A stretch of 64,000 nucleotides of DNA. It comes from Planococcus sp. ISL-110. Its GTDB lineage: Bacteria > Bacillota > Bacilli > Bacillales_A > Planococcaceae. The translations under genes were made by a program, and so were the position numbers. Under the pieces are notes generated by a model. That model was not told the DNA's origin. It ran no database searches and was given only the letters and a program-made list of their open reading frames with translations. Where the stretch lies: NCBI RefSeq assembly GCF_018613575.1, contig NZ_JAGGPX010000012.1, positions 87,224 to 151,223 on the forward strand, read 5' to 3'. Positions 41,945 to 51,254 of the stretch are shown here, piece after piece (positions within the stretch are counted from its first letter, which is position 1; each line of letters starts with the position of its first letter).

Positions 41945-42385
41945 ATGGCAAAAAAAGGGCACATCCACATGGAAAACGGCGAAATCATCGAATTCGAACT
42001 TTTCCCGAACGAAGCACCCAACACTGCTGCAAACTTTGAGGAGCTTGCAAACTCAGGCTTCTACAACGGCGTAACGTTCCACCGTGTAATTCCTGGCTTC
42101 GTAAGCCAAGGCGGCGACCCAACCGGCACTGGTGCTGGCGGCAGCGGCAAAACAATCAAATGTGAAACTGAAGGCAACCCGCGCAAGCACCAAGCAGGAA
42201 GCTTATCAATGGCACATGCCGGCAAAGACACTGGCTCCAGCCAATTCTTTATCGTTCACGCACCACAGCCGCATCTTGACGGCGTTCACACTGTCTTCGG
42301 ACAAGTGACCTCAGGACTTGAAACTGCCAAAGCAATGAGCAATGGCGACAAAATGACTAAAGTTCACGTCTTTGACGAAGAATAA
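41945..42385 (+). CDS. ppiB: Cyclophilin-type peptidyl-prolyl cis-trans isomerase
   Basis: A 146-residue cytoplasmic cyclophilin with [19 protein letters not shown], the [18 protein letters not shown] block and [12 protein letters not shown], which form the proline-isomerase active site. AAAGGAGA precedes the ATG. It has its own terminator and possibly shares a transcript with the upstream SDR. Confidence 0.95.
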   Translation: MAKKGHIHMENGEIIEFELFPNEAPNTAANFEELANSGFYNGVTFHRVIPGFVSQGGDPTGTGAGGSGKTIKCETEGNPRKHQAGSLSMAHAGKDTGSSQFFIVHAPQPHLDGVHTVFGQVTSGLETAKAMSNGDKMTKVHVFDEE

Positions 42386-42400
42386 GTCTGTATGAGCTTG

Positions 42401-42433
42401 ACCGGCCTGGATTTTAATCCTGGCCGGTTTTTG
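42401..42433 (+). terminator. Intrinsic terminator of ppiB
   Basis: ACCGGCC-GGAT/ATCC-GGCCGGT hairpin followed by TTTTT. Confidence 0.9.
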
Positions 42434-42758
42434 TATGGATTTGAATAAGAGAATTTTTCTAACCCCTTCTATTATAATTTAAATGCATCTCCGCCCACCG
42501 ATGATAAAACCTTGAAAGAAATAAAAAACTGCTAGATAAGTTGATGAATTGAAGAGTCAGCTTTTTTCAAATTGTTTAAGAGATGTAAAGACGAAGTGTC
42601 GAAATCAGCTAGATCTTTTAACTTCATTTAGTTCGGCGGCAGACCCATAGGAAAGCAGAGCTGGGTTGCAGAATATCCATAACAAACCAGAAGCTGTTAT
42701 AAAGGATTGATTCAACTTATATAAAAAAATTCTGAAAATTAAGTCAATTTAATGTCAT

Positions 42759-42780
42759 TATATCAAATAAGTGATATATT
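42759..42780 (+). promoter_or_regulatory. Inverted repeat and extended -10 of orphan binding-protein gene
   Basis: TATATCA and TGATATA are 7-base arms 6 apart. The right arm is part of TGATATATT, an extended -10. ATGTCA 17 bases before it may serve as a weak -35. Confidence 0.5.
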
Positions 42781-42817
42781 AGATGTGAGAAACTTATTAG
42801 ATAAAGGGGTGGGTAAA

Positions 42818-43642
42818 GTGAAGAAATTCAGTTTCTTGCTGCTGCTTTTAGCCTTGATAATTGTAGTTGCCGCATGCACGCAGGAAAGTGAACAATCTGA
42901 AGAAGAAAGTGGGGCTGCCGGCGAAGAACAAACAGTCGAGAACGAAGAAGGGGCAATGAGCACAGAAGACCAGACGTATGCTGTAGGAATTGACACTTCA
43001 TATGCACCATTTGAATTTCAAAAAGGCGGTGAATACACAGGAATTGATATTGAATTAATGAATGCAATTGCGGAGCTTCAGGGATTTGAAATCGAATTCA
43101 AGCCAATGAACTTTGATGAAATCATCCCCGCCTTGGAAGCGGGTGAATTGGACATTGCCATTGCTGGAATGAGCATCACAGAGGAACGGCAAGAAGTTGT
43201 GGATTTTTCAGATCCCTACTTTGATGCCGGGTTGGCTCTTGCAGTAACCGTAGACAATGCTGATATTAATTCGATGGAAGATTTGGAAGAAAAAATAGTA
43301 GGTGTAAAAAATGGCACTACCGGATCTAAGTTTCTTCATGATAATAATGAAGAATTCGGCTATAGAATTTCTAGGTTCGATGAAAGCCCTACCATGTTTG
43401 CCGAAATGGAGAACGGTCATTTAGATGCAGTCGTTGAGGATTACCCAGTGGTAGCCTATGCAATAAGCACTAAAGATTTGGAGATTAAAATTGCGGAAGA
43501 GCGTTTGACTGATGAACAGTATGGCATTGCGGTGTTAAAAGGTGAAAATGATGAACTTCTTGAACAAATCAACGCCGGTCTTCAGGAATTGCGTGACAGT
43601 GGTGAATACGAGGAAATTCTTAACAAGTATTATATCCCCTGA
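42818..43642 (+). CDS. Polar amino-acid ABC transporter substrate-binding lipoprotein (orphan)
   Basis: A 274-residue lipoprotein (GTG start; lipobox VVAAC, Cys20) with an acidic spacer (EQSEEESG...) and a type 3 solute-binding domain: DTSYAPFEFQKGGEYTGIDIELM, AGMSITEERQEVVDFSDPYFDAG. It is clearly paralogous to the binding protein of the operon opposite, most strongly at the C terminus. It has no permease or ATPase of its own and probably shares the neighbour's. AAGGGGTGGG precedes the GTG. Confidence 0.9.
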   Translation: MKKFSFLLLLLALIIVVAACTQESEQSEEESGAAGEEQTVENEEGAMSTEDQTYAVGIDTSYAPFEFQKGGEYTGIDIELMNAIAELQGFEIEFKPMNFDEIIPALEAGELDIAIAGMSITEERQEVVDFSDPYFDAGLALAVTVDNADINSMEDLEEKIVGVKNGTTGSKFLHDNNEEFGYRISRFDESPTMFAEMENGHLDAVVEDYPVVAYAISTKDLEIKIAEERLTDEQYGIAVLKGENDELLEQINAGLQELRDSGEYEEILNKYYIP

Positions 43643-43667
43643 ATCAATAAATTCTGAAAGCCATATG

Positions 43668-43702
43668 GACCCGCCCTGAGTTTGTATCCAGGACGGGTTT
43701 TG
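43668..43702 (+). terminator. Intrinsic terminator of orphan binding-protein gene
   Basis: ACCCG-CCTG/CAGG-CGGGT hairpin followed by TTTTG. Confidence 0.82.
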
Positions 43703-43764
43703 TTTGGTGTTTTAGGGTGATGCGATCCGTCGCTCCGAAAATACGATTCCACTGGCAAAAAAGC

Positions 43765-43796
43765 AAAAAAAAAAATACGCCCGCAGGCGCATTTTC
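43765..43796 (-). terminator. Intrinsic terminator of the amino-acid transporter operon
   Basis: TGCGCC-TGC-GGGCGT hairpin followed by eleven T residues on the minus strand, touching the ATPase stop codon. Confidence 0.9.
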
Positions 43797-44524
43797 TACA
43801 ACACTTTGCTTAAAAAAGCTTTTGTCCGCTCATGCTGTGGGTTGCCGAACAACTCCTTCGGCACATTTTCCTCCACGATATAACCACCATCGATAAACAA
43901 TACGCGATCGCCCATTTCAGCGGCAAATCCCATCTCGTGCGTCACCACAACCATCGTCATCCCTTCGTGCGCCAGTTGCTTCATGACATCCAGCACGTCC
44001 CCTACCATCTCGGGATCGAGCGCGGAAGTCGGTTCATCGAAGAGCATGATTTTTGGGTCCATTGCCAGTGCTCGGGCAATGGCGACACGTTGTTTCTGGC
44101 CGCCGGAAAGTTCTCCTGGGTAAGCCTTTGCTTTCTCTCGCAAACCGACTTTATCCAACAGTTCATAGGCCTTTTTCTCGCTGGCTTTTCTGTCACTCTT
44201 CTTCACTTTCATAGGTGCCAGGATGACATTTTCCAACACCGACTTATGAGGAAACAAATTGAATTGCTGAAACACCATGCCAACGTCCTGGCGAATTTTA
44301 TTGATGTCCACTTTCGGATCGGTGATGTCCACCCCTTCGATATAAACATGTCCACCTGTAATTTCTTCCAATCGATTCAAACAGCGAAGAAACGTACTTT
44401 TCCCTGAACCCGACGGTCCAATCACGCAAATGACTTCTTTTTCTTCCACTACGGTACTCATATCTTTTATGACTTCCAGATTGCCGAATGATTTTTTTAA
44501 ATTCTCTACTCTGATCATAGTCAT
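43796..44524 (-). CDS. Amino-acid ABC transporter ATP-binding protein (GlnQ-like)
   Basis: A 242-residue ATPase with Walker [10 protein letters not shown] (about 36-44), Q-loop [10 protein letters not shown], signature [15 protein letters not shown] and Walker [15 protein letters not shown]. It powers uptake of a polar amino acid. Its ATG overlaps the permease stop (ATGA), so the two are translationally coupled; a second ATG two codons later is also possible. The specificity is not readable. Confidence 0.94.
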   Translation of the reverse strand: MTMIRVENLKKSFGNLEVIKDMSTVVEEKEVICVIGPSGSGKSTFLRCLNRLEEITGGHVYIEGVDITDPKVDINKIRQDVGMVFQQFNLFPHKSVLENVILAPMKVKKSDRKASEKKAYELLDKVGLREKAKAYPGELSGGQKQRVAIARALAMDPKIMLFDEPTSALDPEMVGDVLDVMKQLAHEGMTMVVVTHEMGFAAEMGDRVLFIDGGYIVEENVPKELFGNPQHERTKAFLSKVL

Positions 44525-45165
44525 CGTAAGACAAACTTCCTTTCCACAAAGCTCGCCAGCATGGAGAGCAAGTATATGATGACAAAGTAAATAATCCCCA
44601 AGATCAAGTACACATTAAACGCATCGAATGTTGCGCTTGCCTGAATGCGGCCTTCCTGCGTCAGATCAGCAACTCCAATGACCGATAGCAGAGACGTATC
44701 CTTCAATGAAATGATTGCCTGGTTGGTAATTGTCGGCAGCATCCGTCTGAATGCCTGCGGCAAAATGATGTAGCGCATGTTCTGTGTCGAATTCAAGCCA
44801 AGCGATCGTGCCGCTTCTGTTTGCCCTTTATCGATTGACTGAATGCCTGCACGGATAATTTCTGAGAAGTAGGCACCTGCGTTAATGGCCACTGTCACAA
44901 TTCCAGCTGTGGTATTGTCCAAAGAGATAAAGGCCAGGGAATTCAAGCCAAAGTAGATAAAGAACAGCTGGACAATGAACGGCGTCCCCCGGATGGCATC
45001 CACAAAGATTTTGGCAATCCAGTTCAAGATTTTCAGCGGCGCCAATCTGAACAGCGCGACAACCAAGCCGATCAGGAATCCGAAGACGATGGCAATCGCA
45101 AAAATATACAACGTAACTTGCAGCCCTTCCATCAAATACGGAAAAGCATTAACAATTGTTTCCAT
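44521..45165 (-). CDS. Amino-acid ABC transporter permease
   Basis: A 214-residue protein with five helices and the EAA loop [22 protein letters not shown] that docks the ATPase. It belongs to the HisM/GlnP family of polar amino-acid permeases and probably works as a homodimer. AAAGGGGAC precedes the chosen ATG; the open frame extends upstream into the intergenic terminator, which is not translated. Confidence 0.93.
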   Translation of the reverse strand: METIVNAFPYLMEGLQVTLYIFAIAIVFGFLIGLVVALFRLAPLKILNWIAKIFVDAIRGTPFIVQLFFIYFGLNSLAFISLDNTTAGIVTVAINAGAYFSEIIRAGIQSIDKGQTEAARSLGLNSTQNMRYIILPQAFRRMLPTITNQAIISLKDTSLLSVIGVADLTQEGRIQASATFDAFNVYLILGIIYFVIIYLLSMLASFVERKFVLR

Positions 45166-45184
45166 ACACCCGTCCCCTTTACAT

Positions 45185-45217
45185 AAAAAAATGCAGCGCA
45201 CTTTTGCGCGCTGCATT
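45185..45217 (-). terminator. Intercistronic terminator-like hairpin
   Basis: AATGCAGCGC/GCGCTGCATT stem followed by seven T residues on the minus strand, between the binding-protein gene and the permease gene. It would let binding protein be made in excess through partial termination or 3'-end protection. Confidence 0.85.
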
Positions 45218-45271
45218 CATTTTTCATCCCGCTTTAACGGTCAGCAATCCCACCGACTGAGTGGAGTTTTC

Positions 45272-46057
45272 TTATTCCGCGATATACTTTGCCAAAATTT
45301 CATCGTATTCTCCACTATCACGTAATTCCTGAAGACCGGCGTTGATTTGTTCAAGCAGCTCTGCATTTTCACCTTTCAATACCGCAATGCCATATTGATC
45401 TCCAGTTAAACGCTCTCCCACTGTTTTCAAAGAAAGTTCACTTTCAGCAATTGCATAAGCGATGACCGGATAATCTTCCAGCAGCACATCGGCATTGCCG
45501 TTTGAAACTTCCTGGAACATGGATGGGCTGTCTTCAAATTGCGCGATCGTATAACCATATTCCGCTTCATTGTCACGAGCGAATTGAGCACCTGTTGTCC
45601 CGCTCTTAACAGCTACAGTCTTGCCTTCAAGATCTTCCAAAGCCATGATTTCCGTGTTGTCTTCAGCTACAACAAGAGACAGTCCAGCATCAAAGTATGG
45701 GTCAGAAAAATCGACCACAGCTTTGCGTTCATCCGTAATGCTCATGCCGGCAATTGCGACATCCAATTGGTCCGCCTGCAAAGCCGGAATAATTCCCCCA
45801 AAGTCCATCGGGCTGAATTCAATCGTAAAGCCCTGGTTATCAGCAATCGCATTGATTAAGTCAATGTCGATTCCTGTATATTCTCCATCCACTTCAAATT
45901 CGAAAGGTGGATAAGTGGTATCGATTCCAACTGTATACGTTTCTCCTTCACTGCCGCCGTCACCGCTTGCCGTATCTTCTGTACTTTCATCGGATCCGCA
46001 TGCAGCGATTACGAGCATCATTGCAATTAATAGTGCTAAAAGACTCCACTTCTTCAT
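45272..46057 (-). CDS. Amino-acid ABC transporter substrate-binding lipoprotein
   Basis: A 261-residue lipoprotein with lipobox VIAAC (Cys20), a Ser/Gly/Glu-rich spacer and a type 3 solute-binding domain (GIDTTYPPFEFEVDGEYTG, AGMSITDERKAVVDFSDPYFDAG). The Arg in the SITDER segment and Asp in the DEILAKY end region fit polar amino-acid binders. It is the first gene of the operon with permease and ATPase; a terminator-like hairpin separates it from them. GGGGGAA precedes the ATG. Confidence 0.94.
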   Translation of the reverse strand: MKKWSLLALLIAMMLVIAACGSDESTEDTASGDGGSEGETYTVGIDTTYPPFEFEVDGEYTGIDIDLINAIADNQGFTIEFSPMDFGGIIPALQADQLDVAIAGMSITDERKAVVDFSDPYFDAGLSLVVAEDNTEIMALEDLEGKTVAVKSGTTGAQFARDNEAEYGYTIAQFEDSPSMFQEVSNGNADVLLEDYPVIAYAIAESELSLKTVGERLTGDQYGIAVLKGENAELLEQINAGLQELRDSGEYDEILAKYIAE

Positions 46058-46166
46058 TATAGTTCCCCCTTTTTTTCTTACATCGGTCTTTCTGAATATT
46101 AATATATCATAATTTTTCTGATCCTAGAACATTTAATAGAAAATAACCAATATTCAGCCAAAAAAG

Positions 46167-46195
46167 AAAAGAGGTTACTAAGTAACCTCTTTTTT
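46167..46195 (-). terminator. Intrinsic terminator of second AI-2E permease gene
   Basis: AAGAGGTTACT/AGTAACCTCTT hairpin overlapping the stop codon; T-rich on the minus strand. Confidence 0.88.
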
Positions 46196-47269
46196 GGAAA
46201 CTTCTCTTTTTTTCCGCAATCGGTTGAACAGCCGAAAATTATGGACCAAGGTCTTCACAACCGCATATGCAGGAATAGCGATCAGGATACCAACAAATCC
46301 ATATAAAGCCCCTGCAATCATCAATAGCAGGATAATGGTCAGCGGGTGGATATTCAGACGGTTGCCCATTATATTTGGCGTGACTAAATTTCCTTCGAGC
46401 TGCTGCACGACCAGTAAGACTAAAATCACTTTCACTGCCATCCACATATCACCGCTCATCAAAGCGACAAACAGTGCAGGGATAACCCCGATCAGCGGAC
46501 CTAAAAACGGTACGATGATTAGGAACATCGCAAAAATAGCCAAGCTAAGAGCATAATCCAGCCCGATGATCAAATAACCGACATACATCAATGCCCCGAC
46601 TGCAGCAGCTACAATCGCTTGACCAATAATGAACGCAGAAAGTGTCCGATCGACATCTTTCAATAATTTTTCACCTTCAAGCTTATGCTCTTCCGGCAAG
46701 TACTTTGTTAGGTGCGGAACGAACTTTTCATCGTCTTTTAATAGGAAGAAAAGAACAAAAGGCACCACGATCAGTACGATGGCGATGTTCATAACCATTG
46801 CTAAAATATCCATGACGTTATTCAATAAACTTTCTGAGAGGTTCTCCAAATAGTCTAGAGCACCTGCTTTTATTTCCGTACCGGTGACTCCCCCCAATTG
46901 AAAATCAACCAGCATATCGTTCGATTCCTCTGTCACTTCCTCGACCTTCGAGGGCGCCAGGTTCGCCAAGCTTTCGACCTGACTGGTAATGATTGGACCG
47001 AAGAAATAAAGCAGGATGGATAAGGTCAAAATGATGGCTGTAAAGACGATCCCGATCCCAGCAATCTTGGACACATAACGCATGAGCAATTTCACAAACG
47101 GGCGCAATAAATAATATAGAAGTCCTCCGAACAAAACAGGAGCAAAGATGGTGGCAATAATAATCTGCAATGGTTCAAAAATATAGTCGATCTTTCCAAG
47201 AAAAAACAAAGTGACTGCAACGAGTAAAATCGCGGTGGTGTATTCGAAAAATGGTTTTTTAATCCACAT
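46178..47269 (-). CDS. AI-2E family transporter (UPF0118), second copy
   Basis: A 363-residue polytopic protein with the same layout as the permease at 21.5-22.6 kb: PFVLFFLLKDDEKFVPHL, YVGYLIIGLDYALSLAIF and VPFLGPLIGVIPALF. The basic C-terminal tail (RLRKKREVSKKEV) is cytoplasmic. The substrate is unknown. AAAGGAGAAA precedes the ATG. It is monocistronic. Confidence 0.88.
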   Translation of the reverse strand: MWIKKPFFEYTTAILLVAVTLFFLGKIDYIFEPLQIIIATIFAPVLFGGLLYYLLRPFVKLLMRYVSKIAGIGIVFTAIILTLSILLYFFGPIITSQVESLANLAPSKVEEVTEESNDMLVDFQLGGVTGTEIKAGALDYLENLSESLLNNVMDILAMVMNIAIVLIVVPFVLFFLLKDDEKFVPHLTKYLPEEHKLEGEKLLKDVDRTLSAFIIGQAIVAAAVGALMYVGYLIIGLDYALSLAIFAMFLIIVPFLGPLIGVIPALFVALMSGDMWMAVKVILVLLVVQQLEGNLVTPNIMGNRLNIHPLTIILLLMIAGALYGFVGILIAIPAYAVVKTLVHNFRLFNRLRKKREVSKKEVT

Positions 47270-47312
47270 GAGTGTTTCTCCTTTCCGACAGCGTCAGGAA
47301 ATTTGGGCACGC

Positions 47313-47352
47313 AAAAAAGCGAAAGCAAAAAGAATCTTTGCTTTCGCTTTTT
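47313..47352 (-). terminator. Intrinsic terminator
   Basis: AAAAAGCGAAAGCAA/TTGCTTTCGCTTTTT hairpin downstream of the small 93-residue gene; symmetric A/T tails. Confidence 0.9.
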
Positions 47353-47361
47353 CTGATGCTT

Positions 47362-47643
47362 TTATTTATCTTCTTCAAGTTCGCGCATTTCTTTGTGAGT
47401 TTGTGGAAATGCATTAGCCTGCCATTCATCCCGGTAAGCAGAATCCAATTGAGACAAGCCCTGCTCTGAGGAATCTTCTAAAGCGCTGACACTTTCACGC
47501 TTATCCACTGTCGAACTGTTGCGCATATCGGTGTCTTCTTCTACACGCACTGTGTTTTTTTCCTGGTATGCCTTATAAACAAAAATTCCAGAGGCCGCTG
47601 CAAGTGCGCTGCCGATAAGTGTATTCATTGTAGATTTTTTCAT
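47362..47643 (-). CDS. Small hypothetical protein with N-terminal hydrophobic segment
   Basis: A 93-residue protein: MKKSTMNTLIGSALAAASGIFVYKAY forms a weak membrane anchor or signal of the YtxH-like style, followed by a highly charged, probably disordered region. GGAGGGA precedes the ATG. No family is recognised. Confidence 0.68.
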   Translation of the reverse strand: MKKSTMNTLIGSALAAASGIFVYKAYQEKNTVRVEEDTDMRNSSTVDKRESVSALEDSSEQGLSQLDSAYRDEWQANAFPQTHKEMRELEEDK

Positions 47644-47737
47644 CTGAATCCCTCCAAAAATACATGGTTTTCTTTCACACTTTCTTGTATACCCTATATA
47701 TGATTTTCTAACTAGCTGTGTGCATTTTTTTATCCGT

Positions 47738-48250
47738 TCAGGATTTCAATTGCTGCAAAGCCTTTTCTTCTGCTGGAATGCGCACCATAAGAAGCAAAAG
47801 CGCATTTGCAACACTGAAGATTAAAGCCGTTCGCCAAGCGTCGAAAATGAGCGGCAATGCGGCAATCTCCATAGCGACGACAAGATAGTTAGGATGCGGC
47901 AGCCAGCGGTACGGCCCCTTTTTCACTAGAGCCGCCCCAGGCAGAATGAGGATTTTGGTGTTCCAAAAGCGGCCCAGAGATGCTAAAGCCCAGAAGCGAA
48001 GCAGCTGTGCGATAGCAAAAATCACTAGAAAGATTTGCCAGCCGCTCCCGAGCTCTGTTCCAAACGTCCAGGTTTCGAGAAGCAGGGAAAGGAAAAAAAG
48101 TACATGAAGCAAGACGATCCATTTATAATGTCCAGCGCCAAATTCGACGGCTCCTTGCTTTCTCATGGCTTTTTCATTGAAACGCGCGTACACCACTTCC
48201 AGTAGCCGTTGCAAAATCACAAAACCGATCAATAGATAAAAGAATGTCAT
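47738..48250 (-). CDS. bpsB: Isoprenylcysteine-methyltransferase-like membrane protein (BpsB/YpbQ)
   Basis: A 170-residue protein with four to five helices and the ICMT-like C-terminal motif GPYRWLPHPNYLVVAMEI, where S-adenosylmethionine binds. B. subtilis YpbQ (BpsB) methylates alkylpyrones made by BpsA. Its ATG overlaps the stop of the type III polyketide synthase gene (ATGA), which strongly supports the same role. An ATG six codons upstream lies inside the PKS gene. Confidence 0.88.
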   Translation of the reverse strand: MTFFYLLIGFVILQRLLEVVYARFNEKAMRKQGAVEFGAGHYKWIVLLHVLFFLSLLLETWTFGTELGSGWQIFLVIFAIAQLLRFWALASLGRFWNTKILILPGAALVKKGPYRWLPHPNYLVVAMEIAALPLIFDAWRTALIFSVANALLLLMVRIPAEEKALQQLKS

Positions 48251-49317
48251 CGCACCGAATCTCCCCATTCAAGCCATAGCATTTCCGAACTGAAACCGGG
48301 TCCCAAAGCGGTAAGCAACCCCTCTTCTCCGTGCTGCGGTTTCTTTTCCATAAAGTCCTTCAGTACATAGAGCACTGTCGGCGAAGACATGTTGCCGTAT
48401 TTAGCGAGCACTGCTCTTGAAATGTCCGTCTTGTCAGTTGTCAGATCAAGCGATTTTTCGTATGCGGTCAACACTTTTTTGCCGCCAGGATGAGCAATAA
48501 AATGGGTAATATCCGAAGAAGATCTTGAAATTTTCTCTAAAAAGAGATCTACATTGGGCTTCAGCCATTTTTCTATAATTTTCGGGATGTCACGCGAAAA
48601 AACTACATGCAGGCCTTCATCTTTGACGTCCCATCCCATGACATCTTCAGAATCCCGCATTAAAGTTGATTGTGTATCTTTGATGTGAAACCCTTCACCC
48701 GGCAAGCTTATTTTATCTCCTGTAACCAACGCACAGGCTGCGCCGTCTGCAAACAGGGATGTTCCGATCAAATTGCTTTTTGAGCGATCAGAACGCTGAA
48801 AAGTTAAACTGCAAAGTTCCAGGCAAAGAACCACAACGACAGCTTCTGGATAAGCCCGGCAATAGTCGGCCGCACTACTGAGGCCAGATGCACCGCCTGC
48901 ACAACCAAGTCCCCATAAAGGAATACGCTTCACATGTGGGGGCATCTCCAAGACATTCATGATTCGGGCATCAATCGTCGGTGTGGACATTCCGGAACTT
49001 GATACAAAGACAAATGCATCTACATCCGCTTTATCCACTCCTGCCTCTTTCAGACACTTCGCGACAGCTCGACTCCCCATTTTTACTGCTTCCTCTACAT
49101 ACAATCGGTTCTTTTCTTCTAATCCCCGCTCTTCTTCAAACCAATCCAAAGGAGCAGCAAAATAACGGCCTTCGATCTGGCCGTTTCCAAATACCTTTAA
49201 AAGTCTTTCAATGTCATCATAATGGCCGCCAAACAAATTTCGGACCACACTGACAATTTCTGTTTGATCCACGTGATAGGGAGCATTTTCCGTAACTACT
49301 TTTCGGATCATGGCCAT
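48247..49317 (-). CDS. bpsA: Type III polyketide synthase (BpsA-like)
   Basis: A 356-residue thiolase-fold protein with the chalcone-synthase triad: Cys139 (WGLGCAGG), His276 (AHPGGKK) and Asn309 (YGNMSSPT). BpsA-type enzymes condense long-chain acyl-CoA with malonyl-CoA to alkylpyrones, membrane-associated lipids. GGAGG lies 8 bases before the ATG. It is the first gene of the two-gene bps operon and divergent from the GDPD gene. Confidence 0.92.
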   Translation of the reverse strand: MAMIRKVVTENAPYHVDQTEIVSVVRNLFGGHYDDIERLLKVFGNGQIEGRYFAAPLDWFEEERGLEEKNRLYVEEAVKMGSRAVAKCLKEAGVDKADVDAFVFVSSSGMSTPTIDARIMNVLEMPPHVKRIPLWGLGCAGGASGLSSAADYCRAYPEAVVVVLCLELCSLTFQRSDRSKSNLIGTSLFADGAACALVTGDKISLPGEGFHIKDTQSTLMRDSEDVMGWDVKDEGLHVVFSRDIPKIIEKWLKPNVDLFLEKISRSSSDITHFIAHPGGKKVLTAYEKSLDLTTDKTDISRAVLAKYGNMSSPTVLYVLKDFMEKKPQHGEEGLLTALGPGFSSEMLWLEWGDSVR

Positions 49318-49506
49318 CAGCTTTTCCTCCTCTGTATTGTAATTTCTAATCGTTTTTTCCTGAAACAGCCGTACGGCGGCATGTTGCCCCTTAACGTTCT
49401 GCAGTTTTCCTTACAGGAAGATTCCAAAATTCCCGCTGACGAGCTTCCTAATAAACTTATCCCATTGAACCTTGTATACTTAAGGTGAATCGCAAGGAGG
49501 GAGCTT

Positions 49507-50394
49507 ATGGTGGTTGACTATCAGATGTTCGGTTGGCACTTGAACAGCTACACTGATTTTTTAAAAGCTTTACAGGAAAAACAGCACCCACTGAGTCCCA
49601 TTGCACATCGCGGCCTTTGGAATCCTGCTCCTGAAAATTCAATTCCCGCTGTTCAGCGCTGCATTGACCACAAGATTTATTTAATCGAGTTGGACATGCA
49701 ATTGACTAAAGACGGCCATATTGTTCTTATGCATGACAGTACAGTTGACCGGACGACAAACGGCTCGGGAGAAGTAGACCAACTGACATTAAGGGAAATA
49801 AAACAGCTGTCATTAAAAGAATTGAATGGCGGCCCCAATGCTAAAAGCACCAAAGAGAAAGTACCTACTCTTCTCGAGATCCTGCCCATGATCAAGGGAA
49901 AAGCCATGATCAATGCAGATAAGGCCTGGGATTTGCGGCATGAACTTTATGAACTCGTTGAGCGCTATGATTTATTTGATGATTTTCTGTTGAAAAGTGA
50001 TAAGCCCGTAGAGCAGTTGACTGCATTTTTCGATTTGAATCCACGTAACATGGCTTATATGCACAAGCTGAGCGACAAAAACCTTCATCAACTCGATCTG
50101 TTGCTGGAGACCATCTCACCGACAGCGATCGAACTTCTTTTTTACACAGAAGATGACGAAGTCGTTTCGGATAAGGTCATTTCCAAGCTAAAGGGCCAAA
50201 CAAACTTATGGGGCAATGCACTTGATTTTGCTGAAAATGCCCGGCACTCAGATTCCCTGTCCCTATTGGACCCTGATCAAGGGTGGGGTTGGCTTTTAGA
50301 CCGCGGCATCAGCCTGATTCAAACCAGTTATCCCCTGCAGTTCATGGCTTATGCAGAAAGGAAAATGAAGATAAACGACCCTGCTGAAGATTAA
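49507..50394 (+). CDS. Glycerophosphodiester phosphodiesterase family protein
   Basis: A 295-residue cytoplasmic TIM-barrel protein with the GDPD active-site residues His34-Arg35 (AHRG), Glu61 and Asp63 (ELDMQLTKDG) and His76 (MHDSTVDRTTNG). It hydrolyses glycerophosphodiesters to glycerol 3-phosphate and an alcohol. The extra N-terminal 30 residues are not typical. AAGGAGGG precedes the ATG. Its last four bases overlap the end of the convergent DJ-1-like gene, with no terminator between. Confidence 0.88.
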   Translation: MVVDYQMFGWHLNSYTDFLKALQEKQHPLSPIAHRGLWNPAPENSIPAVQRCIDHKIYLIELDMQLTKDGHIVLMHDSTVDRTTNGSGEVDQLTLREIKQLSLKELNGGPNAKSTKEKVPTLLEILPMIKGKAMINADKAWDLRHELYELVERYDLFDDFLLKSDKPVEQLTAFFDLNPRNMAYMHKLSDKNLHQLDLLLETISPTAIELLFYTEDDEVVSDKVISKLKGQTNLWGNALDFAENARHSDSLSLLDPDQGWGWLLDRGISLIQTSYPLQFMAYAERKMKINDPAED

Positions 50395-51086
50395 GCCGGG
50401 TTCACCGCTTTCAACAATTCCTTCACCTTTTTTCCAACAAGACTTGCTGAAGCCGGATTTTGTCCGGTAACCAAACGCCCGGATTCGATGACACAAGCAG
50501 TGAATGGCAGCTGCGCTATTTGAAATAAGGTACCCTGATCCCGTAACGCCTGCTCAAGTGAAAATGGAATATCACTGTACATCCCGATCATCTTTTCCTC
50601 CAGATCTGAAAAGCCGGTCACAACATGGCCCGCCAATAGGTTTTGTCCATCGGATAAATGAATGTTCTGCAAAGCGCTCGCTCCGTGGCAAACGGCTGCC
50701 ACTACACCACCGGTTTCGTAAACAGCCGCCGTCAACTGCTGTAAGCCTGGATGATTAGGAAAATCCACCATCGTGCCATGGCCGCCGGTAAAGTAAATAG
50801 CGGCATAGTCCCGGCCTTTCACCTGCTCCGATGTCAGCGGCTTTTTCAACTTATCCATCAGTCCATCCTCTAAATAATACTGGCGTGTCTGCTTATGGAC
50901 CACACCTTCAATCAGACTTAAGGGATCAATCGGAATCCGGCTGGGGGCGGTGCTGATAATATCCACGTTGAAATCATCTTTAATTTCATGATAAAAATCA
51001 GTTAATTCCCTCAGCCAAAGACCTGTTTTCCTGCCTCTTACTCCGACTTTGGCTTCGTTTGTCGCAACAATCAATATTTTCTTCAT
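50391..51086 (-). CDS. DJ-1/PfpI family protein (Hsp31-like)
   Basis: The 231-residue protein is a DJ-1-superfamily member with the nucleophile elbow AAVCHGAS (Cys133, His134) and YFTGGHGTMVDFP. The family includes glyoxalase III, deglycase and chaperone activities; which applies is unclear. AAGGAG is well placed for the ATG of MKKILIVA; an ATG six codons upstream contains that site and is rejected. Confidence 0.86.
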   Translation of the reverse strand: MKKILIVATNEAKVGVRGRKTGLWLRELTDFYHEIKDDFNVDIISTAPSRIPIDPLSLIEGVVHKQTRQYYLEDGLMDKLKKPLTSEQVKGRDYAAIYFTGGHGTMVDFPNHPGLQQLTAAVYETGGVVAAVCHGASALQNIHLSDGQNLLAGHVVTGFSDLEEKMIGMYSDIPFSLEQALRDQGTLFQIAQLPFTACVIESGRLVTGQNPASASLVGKKVKELLKAVNPA

Positions 51087-51104
51087 AACGATCTCCTTTC
51101 GCAT

Positions 51105-51254
51105 CGACTTAGCGTATTCCCTCTTTTATTCCCCATCCTTCGAAAAACTACTCTTTAGCCGAATTTCACTCATTATATTATTTTATATAACAATTTATTA
51201 TTACTTTTTACTTTCTTCTGTGGTAAAATAAGATCAAATAGGGAGGGATGAATT
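51105..51254. other. Very AT-rich divergent intergenic region
   Basis: It holds the start regions of the DJ-1-like and SLH genes. TTACTT, 17 bases, TAAAAT may be the SLH-gene promoter. I see no other structure. Confidence 0.45.

Larger units (their letters stand above)
42386..42817. other. Long intergenic region before the orphan binding protein
   Basis: After the ppiB terminator, about 380 bases hold no gene I can support. Near the right end is TATATCA-N6-TGATATA (42759-42778). It overlaps an extended -10 (TGA-TATATT), a motif also seen before the paralogous binding-protein gene. Confidence 0.55.

Noticed and set aside
43765-43796. A run of eleven A residues as a possible assembly error
   Set aside because: It is the T-tail of a normal terminator read on the other strand.
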